Assembly (NCBI GenBank): GCA_045546315.1
Contig: JAZQCN010000089.1
Location: 1 to 31,713, forward strand
Source of the DNA: RGIG2041 sp045546315
GTDB lineage: Bacteria; Bacillota; Clostridia; UBA1381; UMGS1253
Length of the DNA: 31,713 nt
Reading direction: 5' to 3'
The translations under genes and the position numbers were made by a program. The notes beneath the pieces were generated by a model. The model had not been told where the DNA came from, ran no database searches, and worked only from the letters and a program-made list of their open reading frames with translations. The first letter of the stretch is position 1, and each line of letters opens with the position of its first letter. Below are positions 1-8,061 of this stretch, piece after piece.

Positions 1-488
1 CAATCTTTATTAACCAGCTCCGTGAAAAGGTTGGCGTAATTTACGGCAATCCGGAGGTAACCACCGGCGGTCGTGCGCTGCGCTTCTACTCCTCTGTTCG
101 TTTGGAAATCCGCCGTATTGAAGCGATTAAAAACGGCACGGAAATTATCGGTAACCGCACACGCGTTAAGGTTGTAAAAAACAAAGTCGCACCGCCGTTT
201 AAAGAAGCGGAATTCGATATCCTCTACGGTGTCGGTATTTCCAAAGAAGGCAACATCTTAGATGTTGCAACCGGTCTCGGCATTATCCAAAAAAGCGGCT
301 CCTGGTTTGCATACAACGGCGAACGCCTCGGTCAGGGGCGCGACAATGTGCGTGATTATATGATTGCAAATCCGGAATTTACCGCAATGATTGAAGCACA
401 AATCCGCGAGCAGCTCGATTTAGACAGCATCAAGCGCATCGACGACGAATCGGTTGTTTCTCTTGAAAAGACCGGAAAGAAAAAATGA
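1..488 (+). CDS. recA: RecA recombinase, C-terminal part (cut by window edge)
   Basis: RecA is the ATP-dependent strand-exchange protein of homologous recombination and the co-protease that triggers LexA cleavage in the SOS response. The frame is open from the first bases, with no start inside the window. It begins with the conserved stretch FINQLREKVGVIYGNPEVTT, followed by GGRALRFYSSVRLEIRR, which is the end of the RecA ATPase core (L2 loop onward). After it come the C-terminal domain (KNKVAPPFKEAEFDILYGVGIS) and a lysine-rich tail. The methionine at 102 is internal and not the start. About 160 residues are present, roughly the last 45 percent of a usual 340-350 residue RecA. The stop overlaps or abuts the next gene, so the exonuclease downstream is probably co-transcribed. 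recX, a frequent neighbour, is not seen. Confidence 0.97.
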   Translation, partial: IFINQLREKVGVIYGNPEVTTGGRALRFYSSVRLEIRRIEAIKNGTEIIGNRTRVKVVKNKVAPPFKEAEFDILYGVGISKEGNILDVATGLGIIQKSGSWFAYNGERLGQGRDNVRDYMIANPEFTAMIEAQIREQLDLDSIKRIDDESVVSLEKTGKKK

Positions 489-502
489 TGGGAGCCGTCA
501 GG

Positions 503-1474
503 ATGGAATACATAATCCTTGACCTCGAATGGAATCAGCCTGTCTCCAAAAACAGCTACCCCTATTTGAGAATCGGTGACCGTTTTTCCAACGAGATTAT
601 AGAAATCGGCGCGGCAAAGGTGAACGATAAAAACGAAATTGTTGACACCTTCAAAGCGGTCATCAAACCAAAATATTATAAAAAACTGAATTCAAATGTA
701 ATGAAGCTTACGCATCTGAAGGAGGAAATCGTAACAGGCGGCATCGGTTTTGATGTCGCCATTGCGCAGTTTCAGGGATGGTGCGGACCGAATGCTGTTA
801 TCTTTTCCTGGGGGCGCGATGACATCTATGTCATGAAGCAAAACTTAGAGTTCTACGGCATCGATCCGGGCTGGATTCAAAGCTGGTATAACCTGCAGCT
901 CATCTTCGGCAAGGAATGCTTCGGCAACTCCAACCAGCGCTCACTCGCCTTTGCGATGGAGCACTTCGGTATTCTTCCCGAGGAGGACAAACCGTTCCAC
1001 GACGCTTGTCATGATGCTTATTATACGGCAAAGATTTTCACCAGCTTGCCGATGCAGTCTGCGCTTGCAAGCTATGACAGCACGAGCAGCTTTTCCGATA
1101 TATGCAAAGAAGAAAGCGACGGCGGACTCGGACCATTTCGCACGAAGGGCGAAGCCCTTTCGAACAAAGAGGTTACAGTCCTGCTTTGCCCGCACTGCAA
1201 AACGCCGCTTACACCGTCAGTCGATTGGTTTGCAAATAACGATAAATATGTAACGCTCGCCGTTTGCAAGGCGCACGGCACATTTCTTGGCAGAATTAAG
1301 TTTATCCGCCAGACAAACGGCGCATTGCGCGTTCGCCGCAGTCTGCAGAAGGCATTACCCGAGCAGCTGGCGCAGATTAAGCAAAAGAGCGAAATGAAGA
1401 AAGAAAAAGCAAAGGCATACAGACGCACGCGCGCAAGGCAGCTTAAAAAACAGCACGCGAAACCGGAGGCTTAA
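503..1474 (+). CDS. DnaQ-like 3'-5' exonuclease family protein
   Basis: A DEDDh-type exonuclease domain fills the first two thirds. Motif I is DLEWN right at the N terminus, ExoII-like residues follow in the middle, and motif III is HDACHDAYYTAKIF. About 120 C-terminal residues carry a CPHC pair and a later Cys that suggest a small metal-binding segment, then a Lys/Arg-rich tail. Such KapD/sporulation-inhibitor-type exonucleases trim RNA or DNA 3' ends; the substrate here is unknown. Two starts are possible. ATG 485 overlaps the recA stop as ATGA and has GGAAAGA upstream. ATG 503 has GGGAG at 490-494 and puts the first catalytic Asp at the usual distance from the N terminus. I prefer 503. The gene is probably translated from the recA transcript. 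Confidence 0.85.
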   Translation: MEYIILDLEWNQPVSKNSYPYLRIGDRFSNEIIEIGAAKVNDKNEIVDTFKAVIKPKYYKKLNSNVMKLTHLKEEIVTGGIGFDVAIAQFQGWCGPNAVIFSWGRDDIYVMKQNLEFYGIDPGWIQSWYNLQLIFGKECFGNSNQRSLAFAMEHFGILPEEDKPFHDACHDAYYTAKIFTSLPMQSALASYDSTSSFSDICKEESDGGLGPFRTKGEALSNKEVTVLLCPHCKTPLTPSVDWFANNDKYVTLAVCKAHGTFLGRIKFIRQTNGALRVRRSLQKALPEQLAQIKQKSEMKKEKAKAYRRTRARQLKKQHAKPEA

Positions 1475-2428
1475 ATGGTTCTGATAAAAAACACAGCATT
1501 GACAAGCAGCAAACTCGTGCTTGGCACAGATATTTTATCCCCCGCCTGCACCAAAGCCGATATGCAAAGCATTTTAGATTTGTATATTGAACTCGGCGGC
1601 ACACATATTGACACTGCGGCACTCTATGCCAAGGGCGGCAGCGAAGAGGTTATTGGTGATTGGTTAAAAAAAACCGGGAATCGAAACAATGTTTTGATTG
1701 CAACCAAAGGCGGCTTTCCAAATCCGGAAACGATGCATATCTCCCGCCTCTCAAGAGCAGAGCTTACAGCAGATTTAGAGAGCAGCTTACGCCGTTTAGC
1801 CACAAATGAAATTGACTTGTACTGGCTCCATCGCGACGATGAGGCTTTACCGGTTGAGCCGATTATTGATACCTTAAACGAATTTGTAAAGCAGGGCAAA
1901 ATCCGCTATTTTGGCGCATCTAACTGGAAGGCAGAGCGCATCAAAAAAGCAAACGAATATGCAAAAAGCAGCGGTCAGCAGGGTTTTTGTGCATCGCAGA
2001 TTAAGTATGCGTTTGCGCCGTCCGCGCCAAGCTTTATTGATGACCCGACCTTAGTGGAAATGAATACTGTAGAGTATAAATTCTATGCAGAAAAAGATTT
2101 TCCGGTGGTTTGCTTTGCATCGCAGAGCAAAGGCTATTTTCAAAAACTCGTGGCAGGCAAGCCACTTTCGCCAAAAGCCGAGCAACGCTATGACTGCCCC
2201 GAAAACAGAAAACGCTTCGAAAATCTGATGCGTCTTTCCGAAGAAACCGGCTACAGCGCAACACAGCTTTTACTTGCCTATCTGACAAGCGAGGCCTTCC
2301 CCTGCATGCCGATTGTCGGTGCAAACAGCACAGAAAAGCTCAAGGACTCCATGTCTGCAGCGAAAATTGTGTTAACGCAAAAGCAGCGTGAACTGTTGAT
2401 TCAAGGCACACCGAGGTTTTATAAATAA
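1475..2428 (+). CDS. Aldo/keto reductase
   Basis: 317 residues of the NAD(P)H-dependent aldo/keto reductase (beta/alpha)8 family. The catalytic tetrad is visible: Asp in THIDTAALY with its Tyr six residues on, Lys in ATKGG and His in WLHRDD. Also present are the GxSNW stretch (FGASNW) and a C-terminal nucleotide-binding segment (PIVGANSTEKL). The Asp-Tyr spacing and IDLYWLHRDD resemble the YajO/Tas and YhdN subfamilies. The physiological carbonyl substrate cannot be told from sequence; in a sugar-catabolic genome a sugar or aldehyde is likely. It starts directly after the exonuclease stop with GGAGG (about 1465-1470) as ribosome site, so it is translationally coupled. A terminator follows. 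Confidence 0.9.
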   Translation: MVLIKNTALTSSKLVLGTDILSPACTKADMQSILDLYIELGGTHIDTAALYAKGGSEEVIGDWLKKTGNRNNVLIATKGGFPNPETMHISRLSRAELTADLESSLRRLATNEIDLYWLHRDDEALPVEPIIDTLNEFVKQGKIRYFGASNWKAERIKKANEYAKSSGQQGFCASQIKYAFAPSAPSFIDDPTLVEMNTVEYKFYAEKDFPVVCFASQSKGYFQKLVAGKPLSPKAEQRYDCPENRKRFENLMRLSEETGYSATQLLLAYLTSEAFPCMPIVGANSTEKLKDSMSAAKIVLTQKQRELLIQGTPRFYK

Positions 2429-2473
2429 AAAGGGATGTATAAAACACCCCTTCAATCAAAACTATGTTTTTCC

Positions 2474-2500
2474 GCTCTCCTTACTCAGGGGAGCTTTTTT
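2474..2500 (+). terminator. Rho-independent terminator after the aldo/keto reductase
   Basis: A 7-bp stem (GCTCTCC with GGGGAGC, one G-T wobble), a 7-nt loop and a run of six T. It closes the recA-exonuclease-reductase transcript. The T run overlaps the stop codon of the convergent SLH gene, so it works mainly on the plus strand. Confidence 0.75.
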
Positions 2501-3854
2501 ATTCGTAGGTTACAAAATGGCTGCCGGATTGCAAAGCGCCGGCTTCAAGAAGCTGCGGCACAACGCGTAAAAGATAATCTATGTATTTCTCCGTGCCTTC
2601 CTTGTCCGTTAGAATCCAATCTTCACCGTCGCCCGTTGCGAAATGTACAAATTCACTGCCGTAATAAATATACTTGGGCTGATAAAGAAATCTGTGCAGA
2701 ATAATGAAATATTCCTCCGGCGAAAGCGGCGCATCCGGATTTTCTGCAAACGCATCCGTATCTTTTAAAAGTCCGACTTCATATGCATGCGCATAGGTAG
2801 CATCTAAATTCTTTTTGTCCACCTCCGGGCAATTCAACAGTCGCACCATAAATGCAACGGCTTCCTTTGTTGTAATAGCTCTGTCCGTATCGAAGGTCAC
2901 CGTACCATCTTCATTTGCGTGTGTGCCGTATACAAAATCCGGAACAAACGATGCAAAAGCAAGTGTATCTTGTTTTGTATACTTGCCTTTTAAATACCAT
3001 TCTTTAAAAACATCAGTCTCGCTCAAATCCGAGAATTCCACATATTTTTCCGGTTGAATACTACCACCGTAGCAGCTTCCGTATCCGACGGAAACCATCA
3101 TTCCAACAGAGCGCACCAGCAACGCAAGCGCATCATCTCGCCGGATTTCGGTCTCATTTTCAAACAAAGCCGTATCTGCAATACACAAGCCTTCCAGTGC
3201 TTCAACGGCATTTTTCGAATTATCCAATTCCCCTTCATCAACCAAACGAATTAAATCATGAATATAATAATCCGTTATTCTTCCGCCGTAGGTATCTTTA
3301 GAATAAGGCACATAAAGTGCTTTATAAAAACAGTTCATAAATACATCCGCCGGAATTTCTTCGTGTTGCTTTTCTAAATTGAACTCCTCTCCAACGATGC
3401 CGTTTTCACGAGCAAATTCATACCATATACTTTCATTTTTAAACAGTCGGCTAATGAGTATAAGCGCTTCGTAATAGGTAATGTATGAATCCAAGTCGGC
3501 ATACAATTCACCATCAATGCTTTTCCCGTTTAAAAAACCGAAGCTCGCAGCATATTTTACCAATGCACAGTCATGCGTTCCGTTTCCAACATCAACAAAT
3601 TTATCCTGCTGTGTCATATTTGGCAATCCGTGTGGTGCCGCAAATAAATTCATAACCATTGTAAGTGCATCACGGCGCGTGATTTTCCCGTCTGTATTTA
3701 ACAATACATTATCAATCGTTTCGGAAAACTCTTCAAATTTTCTCAAGCGGCTTACAACAACAGAAGCCGCACCCATTTTTGTACTGTCTGCTGCAATGCA
3801 TATCGTTTGAAACATTAATATGCCGGCTAAAATCAAACACAGAAATTTTTTCAT
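2499..3854 (-). CDS. Secreted S-layer-homology (SLH) domain protein
   Basis: 451 residues starting with a clear Sec signal peptide (MKKFLCLILAGILMFQT, cleavage likely around Ala21-Ala22). The rest is built of SLH-like units. One runs at about residues 55-120, with ITRRDALTMVMNLF, then FVDV, then YAASFGFLNG and a YEALILISRLF helix. Another, at about 230-345, has IRRDDALALLVRSVG, FSDL and ITTKEAVAFMVRLL. A further weak unit sits near 350-400 (LSPEEYFIILHRFL). SLH domains usually anchor proteins to secondary cell-wall polymers. No enzymatic domain is seen, so it may be an anchor or structural protein. Nine bases separate it from the AlkD-like gene upstream, which suggests co-transcription without shared function. 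The exact number of SLH units is uncertain because the repeats are divergent. Confidence 0.75.
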   Translation of the reverse strand: MKKFLCLILAGILMFQTICIAADSTKMGAASVVVSRLRKFEEFSETIDNVLLNTDGKITRRDALTMVMNLFAAPHGLPNMTQQDKFVDVGNGTHDCALVKYAASFGFLNGKSIDGELYADLDSYITYYEALILISRLFKNESIWYEFARENGIVGEEFNLEKQHEEIPADVFMNCFYKALYVPYSKDTYGGRITDYYIHDLIRLVDEGELDNSKNAVEALEGLCIADTALFENETEIRRDDALALLVRSVGMMVSVGYGSCYGGSIQPEKYVEFSDLSETDVFKEWYLKGKYTKQDTLAFASFVPDFVYGTHANEDGTVTFDTDRAITTKEAVAFMVRLLNCPEVDKKNLDATYAHAYEVGLLKDTDAFAENPDAPLSPEEYFIILHRFLYQPKYIYYGSEFVHFATGDGEDWILTDKEGTEKYIDYLLRVVPQLLEAGALQSGSHFVTYE

Positions 3855-3863
3855 ATACTCACC

Positions 3864-4538
3864 TTACCTTTTCAGCATTCTAAAATACGCTTTCATTTCC
3901 TTATCTATCCGATAGCTCTCTATCGCCTTTTGAATGGTTTTATTGTGCGTCCAACTGTCCAGTCGTTGCTCGGTTAAGTACACAATTGCGCTGTCGTACT
4001 GCTTGGCAAGTGCGGTTGCAAAGTACCATGCCTGCATCATACGAATGTAGTATTCCACCGACTTTACATTAGCGACCCATTTTAAGTATTCCGGCTTAAA
4101 ATCATCATCTAAAAACAATTTAAGCAAAACACCCATCCCATAACGGATTGTGTAGGTTTTGTCGCTTACAAGCCATTTTTGAATGCTTGGCAGCAACCTT
4201 TCCCTGCGCGCCTTAAACGCCTTCGGTAAAAACATATCACAGGTTGCCCAGTTGTCGATATACGGCAAGAACTTTTCCGTTTCCAAAAGTGCAGTATCAA
4301 AATCCTTGATTTGCTCAATTACAAAAGCGTGTATGTTGTCTTCTTCATAATACTTATGCGGTAAATCCTCTAAAAAAGCCTTGCGCGCATCTTCCTTAAA
4401 AAATGCCTTCGCGAGCTTTCGAAGCTGCGGCACACGCACACCGATAACCTTTTCTTCCGGCACCGTCGGCATAAGGCGCGAATGAAATGCTTTATATTTT
4501 AAATCCTGTAATTTGAATAATTCTTCTTGTATATTCAT
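3864..4538 (-). CDS. DNA alkylation repair protein (AlkD-like HEAT-repeat glycosylase family)
   Basis: About 224 residues of the all-helical AlkD family, which excises N3- and N7-alkylated purines without base flipping. Family marks are an N-terminal GVRVPQLRKLAK helix and the central DNWATCD stretch, whose Trp and Asp match the DNA-contacting and catalytic residues of AlkD. A later IRMMQAWYFATALAK helix and C-terminal WTHNKTIQKAIES also fit. I chose ATG 4538 because it overlaps the upstream ttcA stop as ATGA, the usual coupled arrangement; a TTG three codons earlier is the alternative. Many members of this family are annotated only as DNA alkylation repair enzymes, and activity on a given lesion is not proven by sequence. 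Confidence 0.85.
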   Translation of the reverse strand: MNIQEELFKLQDLKYKAFHSRLMPTVPEEKVIGVRVPQLRKLAKAFFKEDARKAFLEDLPHKYYEEDNIHAFVIEQIKDFDTALLETEKFLPYIDNWATCDMFLPKAFKARRERLLPSIQKWLVSDKTYTIRYGMGVLLKLFLDDDFKPEYLKWVANVKSVEYYIRMMQAWYFATALAKQYDSAIVYLTEQRLDSWTHNKTIQKAIESYRIDKEMKAYFRMLKR

Positions 4539-5242
4539 AATTTCCAACCCTGAATGTCACTTGTTTTCACAGCGTTAAACAGTCGCTTTTTCATATCACG
4601 GTCGCCGGCACACATCGCCTCTATCGTTTTCTTTACTTCCGCGCGCTTGGTGTTGCCGTCTGCAACGCACGGATTTTTCCATACCGGCAACGCAAAGCGG
4701 TGCGCTAAGCGGCGGATGTTTGCTTCCTCTACATAAATCAGCGGTCGAATCATAAAAAGACCGCAGCGCTCCAGATAGGTCACCGGCGAAAAGCACGAGA
4801 CCCTTCCCTCATACATTAAGCTGAGCATAAAGGTTTCAATCACATCGTCGTAATGATGGCCGAGCGCAACGCGGTTACAGCCGTGCGCAATTGCGGCATT
4901 GTGCAGTGCCCCGCGGCGCAGATTGGCGCAAAGTGCACACGGATTTTCCTCCTTGCGGATGTCAAACACAATCTCGCGGATTTGCGTGCGCTCGACAATA
5001 AACTCTACACCCAATTCGCGACACAGCGCTGCAATCTCTTTATAATCGTGGCCATAGCCTAAATCCAGCGTAATTGCCTTTACGGTAAACGGCTTCGGGT
5101 AAAAATTCTTCAGCTGCGCAAGCGCATACAAAAGCATCAGGGAATCCTTGCCGCCGGACAAGCCGACCGCAACCACATCCCCCGCCTCTATCATATTATA
5201 ATCTTCCATTGCGCGGCGCACCGCGCCCAAAAGTCGCTTCAT
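4535..5242 (-). CDS. TtcA-type tRNA 2-thiolation / PP-loop ATPase family protein
   Basis: 235 residues with an N-type ATP-pyrophosphatase PP-loop (SGGKDS, residues 29-34). Three cysteines are placed as in TtcA: C102 and C105 in NPCALC and C192 in KNPCVAD. In TtcA these hold a 4Fe-4S cluster used to make 2-thiocytidine 32 of tRNA. LGHHYDDVIETF is the conserved second ATP-site motif. It is shorter than Escherichia coli TtcA (about 310 residues) and matches the compact Firmicutes form, whose target position is less certain. Start choice: ATG 5242 has AGGTG about 6 bases upstream; a GTG at 5251 sits inside that ribosome site and is unlikely. It lies just behind a strong terminator and is followed by the AlkD-like gene with a 4-nt overlap. 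Confidence 0.85.
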   Translation of the reverse strand: MKRLLGAVRRAMEDYNMIEAGDVVAVGLSGGKDSLMLLYALAQLKNFYPKPFTVKAITLDLGYGHDYKEIAALCRELGVEFIVERTQIREIVFDIRKEENPCALCANLRRGALHNAAIAHGCNRVALGHHYDDVIETFMLSLMYEGRVSCFSPVTYLERCGLFMIRPLIYVEEANIRRLAHRFALPVWKNPCVADGNTKRAEVKKTIEAMCAGDRDMKKRLFNAVKTSDIQGWKL

Positions 5243-5259
5243 AACATTCACCTAAAAGA

Positions 5260-5283
5260 AAAAGCAGACCGAAGTCTGCTTTT
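5260..5283 (-). terminator. UUCG-tetraloop terminator after the GH88 gene
   Basis: Read on the minus strand this is a perfect 10-bp stem (AAAAGCAGAC / GTCTGCTTTT) closed by a C(UUCG)G tetraloop and followed by TCTTTT. It lies between the GH88 stop (5289) and the ttcA start (5242). It should end the GH88 transcript, so ttcA needs read-through or a promoter inside the GH88 coding end. The stem is symmetric and could also work on the plus strand. Confidence 0.85.
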
Positions 5284-5288
5284 GGATT

Positions 5289-6410
5289 TTACCAATAACC
5301 CTTGCTTGTGCCCAAAAATCTGGAAAGCAGCTCTGCAAAATAATAGTCACCGTAAATCAGGCAGGAGCGGATACCCTTGCCTGCCGGATGGTGCGAGGTT
5401 GCATCCTTAATCAAGCCCTCACAAGCAGCATCATCTTTTGTGCTGTATTTATCATAGAGGTTTACAAGCATTTTATATGCTGTTTCCTTGTAGAACGCAT
5501 CACCGGTTGCATCATAGATTTCCATTAAGCCATTGCCGACAATCGATGCCGCCGAGGTATCGAGCGCAACCTCCGGCTGACCCTGGAAAATCAAGTCCCA
5601 CTTCGGAATCAAATCCTCTTCCGTCTTTTCAAAGAACACACGTGCACAGTTTTTGGCAATCTCCAAAAACTCAGCATTGCCGGTAAAGCGATACGCCATC
5701 GCAAAGCCGGTCACAGCCCAGCCCTGACCTCTTGCCCAGCAGGAATCGTCCGCTGCACCCTGATGTGTTCTCTCCACGCCGTCTGTACCTTCTTCATTAA
5801 ACACGAAAGTATGCGGTGTTGTATAATCTTCACGAATTAAATACTTCTGCGCAGTTTTTGCGTGTGCAAGCGCAATATCATAAAACTTCTGCTCCCCCGT
5901 CAGCTCATATGCTCTGAACAAAAGCGGCAGATTGTACATACAGTCGATAATCATTCTTGTTGCATTGTCTGCATATGCAGGACTCCAGATATCCCACGCC
6001 TGAATGTAGTTGCCGTTTGTCTTAAAACGCTTAATGAGCGTTTCTGCAGCTTTAATTGTAACCGCCTTGCTGTCTTCGTTACCGGTAATCACATAATCTG
6101 CATAATGCGCCAAGGAGTACAGAAAACCAATGTCGTGACCAAGCTTCGTCCCCTTTTCGTTAAGCTGTGCTTCCATTTTCTCCAGCGGTAGCTGCGCCGC
6201 CTGCAGAAAATACGGGTCACGGCTCATCTCATAGCAAAGATAATTCACACCTGTATAAAAACCGCCGGTCCAGCCAACGCTTTCCGACAATTCGTATTCT
6301 TTATATTCCGGATTGATATGCGGAAACAAATCCCCAATACGTTCGCTCGCCTCGCGTTGCTTGCGCAGGACAAACGCCTTCATCTCTTCCAGTTTCACCA
6401 TATCTACCAT
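5289..6410 (-). CDS. Glycoside hydrolase family 88, unsaturated glucuronyl hydrolase
   Basis: 373 residues of an (alpha/alpha)6 barrel of the GH88/GH105 type. These enzymes hydrate the 4,5-unsaturated uronic acid left at the non-reducing end by polysaccharide lyases and release it. The two expected catalytic aspartates are seen: D93 in GHDIGFLY and D156 in RMIIDCMYNLPLL. Other family marks are DDSCWARGQGWAV, LDTSAASIVGNGL and GDYYFAELLSR. No signal peptide is visible, so it acts in the cytosol on imported unsaturated oligosaccharides. The start is ATG 6410 with AAAGGTGG about 8 bases upstream; the longer GTG start at 6422 lies within that region. It follows trmD after a short gap and ends in its own UUCG terminator. 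Together with the uronate operon at 18.6-24.7 kb it points to use of uronic-acid-rich glycans. Confidence 0.92.
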   Translation of the reverse strand: MVDMVKLEEMKAFVLRKQREASERIGDLFPHINPEYKEYELSESVGWTGGFYTGVNYLCYEMSRDPYFLQAAQLPLEKMEAQLNEKGTKLGHDIGFLYSLAHYADYVITGNEDSKAVTIKAAETLIKRFKTNGNYIQAWDIWSPAYADNATRMIIDCMYNLPLLFRAYELTGEQKFYDIALAHAKTAQKYLIREDYTTPHTFVFNEEGTDGVERTHQGAADDSCWARGQGWAVTGFAMAYRFTGNAEFLEIAKNCARVFFEKTEEDLIPKWDLIFQGQPEVALDTSAASIVGNGLMEIYDATGDAFYKETAYKMLVNLYDKYSTKDDAACEGLIKDATSHHPAGKGIRSCLIYGDYYFAELLSRFLGTSKGYW

Positions 6411-6453
6411 AATTATGACCACCTTTCAGTGCATAATACTTTATTTCATTTTA

Positions 6454-7206
6454 TCACACATTCTTATCTGTGTCTATGCCTTTTTTCAGCCGCCTTAAAA
6501 ACGCAATATCCTCCCCCGAAAGCTGCGCCTTCGATAAAAGCTCCGGGCGTTTTTTGTATGTAACCTCCAAACTCTTCTCGCGCTTCCACGCTTCGATGTT
6601 TGCATGGTGTCCGCTAAGCAAAATCTCCGGCACCTCCCTGCCCATAAACTCCGGCGGGCGCGTGTACTGCGGATATTCCAAAAGCGAGCTGTAGTGCGAT
6701 TCACCTGTGTAGGACGCTTCCTCCGCAAGCACGCCGTCGATGAGTCTTGCCGTTGCATCAATCACTGCCATTGCGGCAATCTCTCCGCCCGTAAGCACGA
6801 AATCGCCGAGCGAAAGCTCCATATCGACAATTTCATCAAGCACTCTCTGGTCAACGCCCTCGTAATGACCGCACAAGAGTACAATGTGCTTTTCCTTCGA
6901 CAAATCTACCGCCGTCTGCTGGTTAAAGGTTTTGCCCTGCGGCGACATATAAATCGTGAGCGGCTTATATGAAAGGTCGCCGGCAACACTCATATACGCA
7001 TCATAAATCGGTTGCGCCGCCATCAGCATACCGGTGCCGCCGCCGTACGGATAATCGTCAACCTTCTTATGCTTGTCCTTGGAAAAGTCACGAATATTGA
7101 TAAAATTCAGCTCTATAATGCCCTTATCGCGCGCTCTGCCGATAATACTGTCGCCGAGCACCGCCTCGAGCATACCGTCAAAGAGCGTAAGTACATCAAA
7201 ACGCAT
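6454..7206 (-). CDS. trmD: tRNA (guanine-N1-)-methyltransferase TrmD
   Basis: TrmD methylates G37 next to the anticodon and prevents +1 frameshifting. The 250-residue length is normal. The SPOUT trefoil-knot AdoMet site is clear: YMSPQGKTF, LLCGHYEGVDQRVLD, and ELSLGDFVLTGGE. The C-terminal part has the YTRPPEF and LLSGHHANIEAW motifs that contact tRNA. It abuts the rimM stop with AGAGGGG as ribosome site, so it is translationally coupled. rplS normally follows trmD; here a GH88 gene comes next. Confidence 0.98.
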   Translation of the reverse strand: MRFDVLTLFDGMLEAVLGDSIIGRARDKGIIELNFINIRDFSKDKHKKVDDYPYGGGTGMLMAAQPIYDAYMSVAGDLSYKPLTIYMSPQGKTFNQQTAVDLSKEKHIVLLCGHYEGVDQRVLDEIVDMELSLGDFVLTGGEIAAMAVIDATARLIDGVLAEEASYTGESHYSSLLEYPQYTRPPEFMGREVPEILLSGHHANIEAWKREKSLEVTYKKRPELLSKAQLSGEDIAFLRRLKKGIDTDKNV

Positions 7207-7713
7207 TTAAATCAACCCCTCTAAAAGGTGCACCTTACAAATCTCTGCATCTATATCCACGCTTAATACAACATCGTCAATCACCGGCAAAAGCACTTCT
7301 TTACCGTCTGCGCCCTTTACGGTGTAAACATCATTGCTGCCGGTGGAAAATACATCGACAATCTTGCCAAGCTCGACGCCCTCGTCCGTAATGACCGTAA
7401 TACCTAAAAGGTCACAGATATAGTAACCCTCTTCCGGCTCACCGAGCTGCTCGCGGTCAACATACAAAACTGTGCGCTTCAGCTTTTCGGCAGCATCAAT
7501 GTCCGGCACCTCGCGGAATTTCACAATGATATTTGCCTTCTGATACTTTACCGAAGCGACCGTGAAGGTTTCCTTTGTGCCGCCGATGTCTGCATATACG
7601 GTTTTGAGGCGCTCAAAATCCTCCGGCACATCCAGCCACGGCACGATTTTTACCTCGCCGCGCAGACCGTGTGTATTCACAATTTCGCCAACCTGCAATG
7701 TTGTATTTCGCAT
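7207..7713 (-). CDS. rimM: 16S rRNA processing protein RimM
   Basis: 168 residues. RimM binds ribosomal protein S19 and assists maturation of the 30S head. The N-terminal barrel starts VGEIVNTHGLRGEVKI, a strongly conserved RimM signature. The C-terminal PRC-barrel-like part has YYICDLLGITV, then LGKIVDVFSTGSNDVYTV and LLPVIDDVVLSVD. The start is ATG 7713, preceded by GGAGG at about 7719-7723; the open frame runs 13 codons further upstream but without support. It sits in the canonical khpA-rimM-trmD order, separated from khpA by a 100-bp gap that holds a perfect palindrome. Confidence 0.97.
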   Translation of the reverse strand: MRNTTLQVGEIVNTHGLRGEVKIVPWLDVPEDFERLKTVYADIGGTKETFTVASVKYQKANIIVKFREVPDIDAAEKLKRTVLYVDREQLGEPEEGYYICDLLGITVITDEGVELGKIVDVFSTGSNDVYTVKGADGKEVLLPVIDDVVLSVDIDAEICKVHLLEGLI

Positions 7714-7772
7714 AATTTCCTCCAAAAAGTAAGAATAAAGAAAAAGAAGCATTTCTTTTTATCGCATACGCA

Positions 7773-7798
7773 AACAAGGGCACTTAAGTGCCCTTGTT
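7773..7798 (-). other. Perfect 11-bp stem-loop between khpA and rimM
   Basis: An 11-bp perfect inverted repeat (AACAAGGGCAC / GTGCCCTTGTT) with a TTAA loop, in the 100-bp gap inside the operon. On the minus transcript no clear U run follows (next bases TGCGTATG). I therefore read it as an RNA stem-loop that could tune or process the message, or a weak attenuator, rather than a plain terminator. Confidence 0.6.
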
Positions 7799-7815
7799 AT
7801 AGACGCGACCGTATA

Positions 7816-8046
7816 TCAGCCGATAATTTCAACAACAACGCGCTTATTTTCGCGGCTTGCTGCAGCCTTTACAACGGTTCTGATTGCTTTGGCAATTCTG
7901 CCCTGCTTGCCGATGACCTTACCCATGTCGCTGTCTGCAACACGAAGCTCGAGCACTGTGCCCTTTGCATCGTCAATCTCCGTAACGGAAACCTCGTCCG
8001 GAAATTCTACCATAGATTTTGCCAAAACTTCCAATACTTCTTTCAT
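7816..8046 (-). CDS. khpA: KH-domain RNA-binding protein KhpA (YlqC)
   Basis: 76 residues, a single type II KH domain with the GxxG loop as GKQG in DMGKVIGKQGRIAKAIRT. KhpA proteins pair with KhpB/Jag and bind many RNAs; in several Firmicutes they affect cell elongation and division. Start: ATG 8046 with GGAGGTG about 8 bases upstream. A GTG three codons earlier falls inside that ribosome site and is rejected. It directly follows rpsP, the usual Firmicutes order. Confidence 0.95.
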   Translation of the reverse strand: MKEVLEVLAKSMVEFPDEVSVTEIDDAKGTVLELRVADSDMGKVIGKQGRIAKAIRTVVKAAASRENKRVVVEIIG

Positions 8047-8061
8047 GTTCGGCACCTCCGA

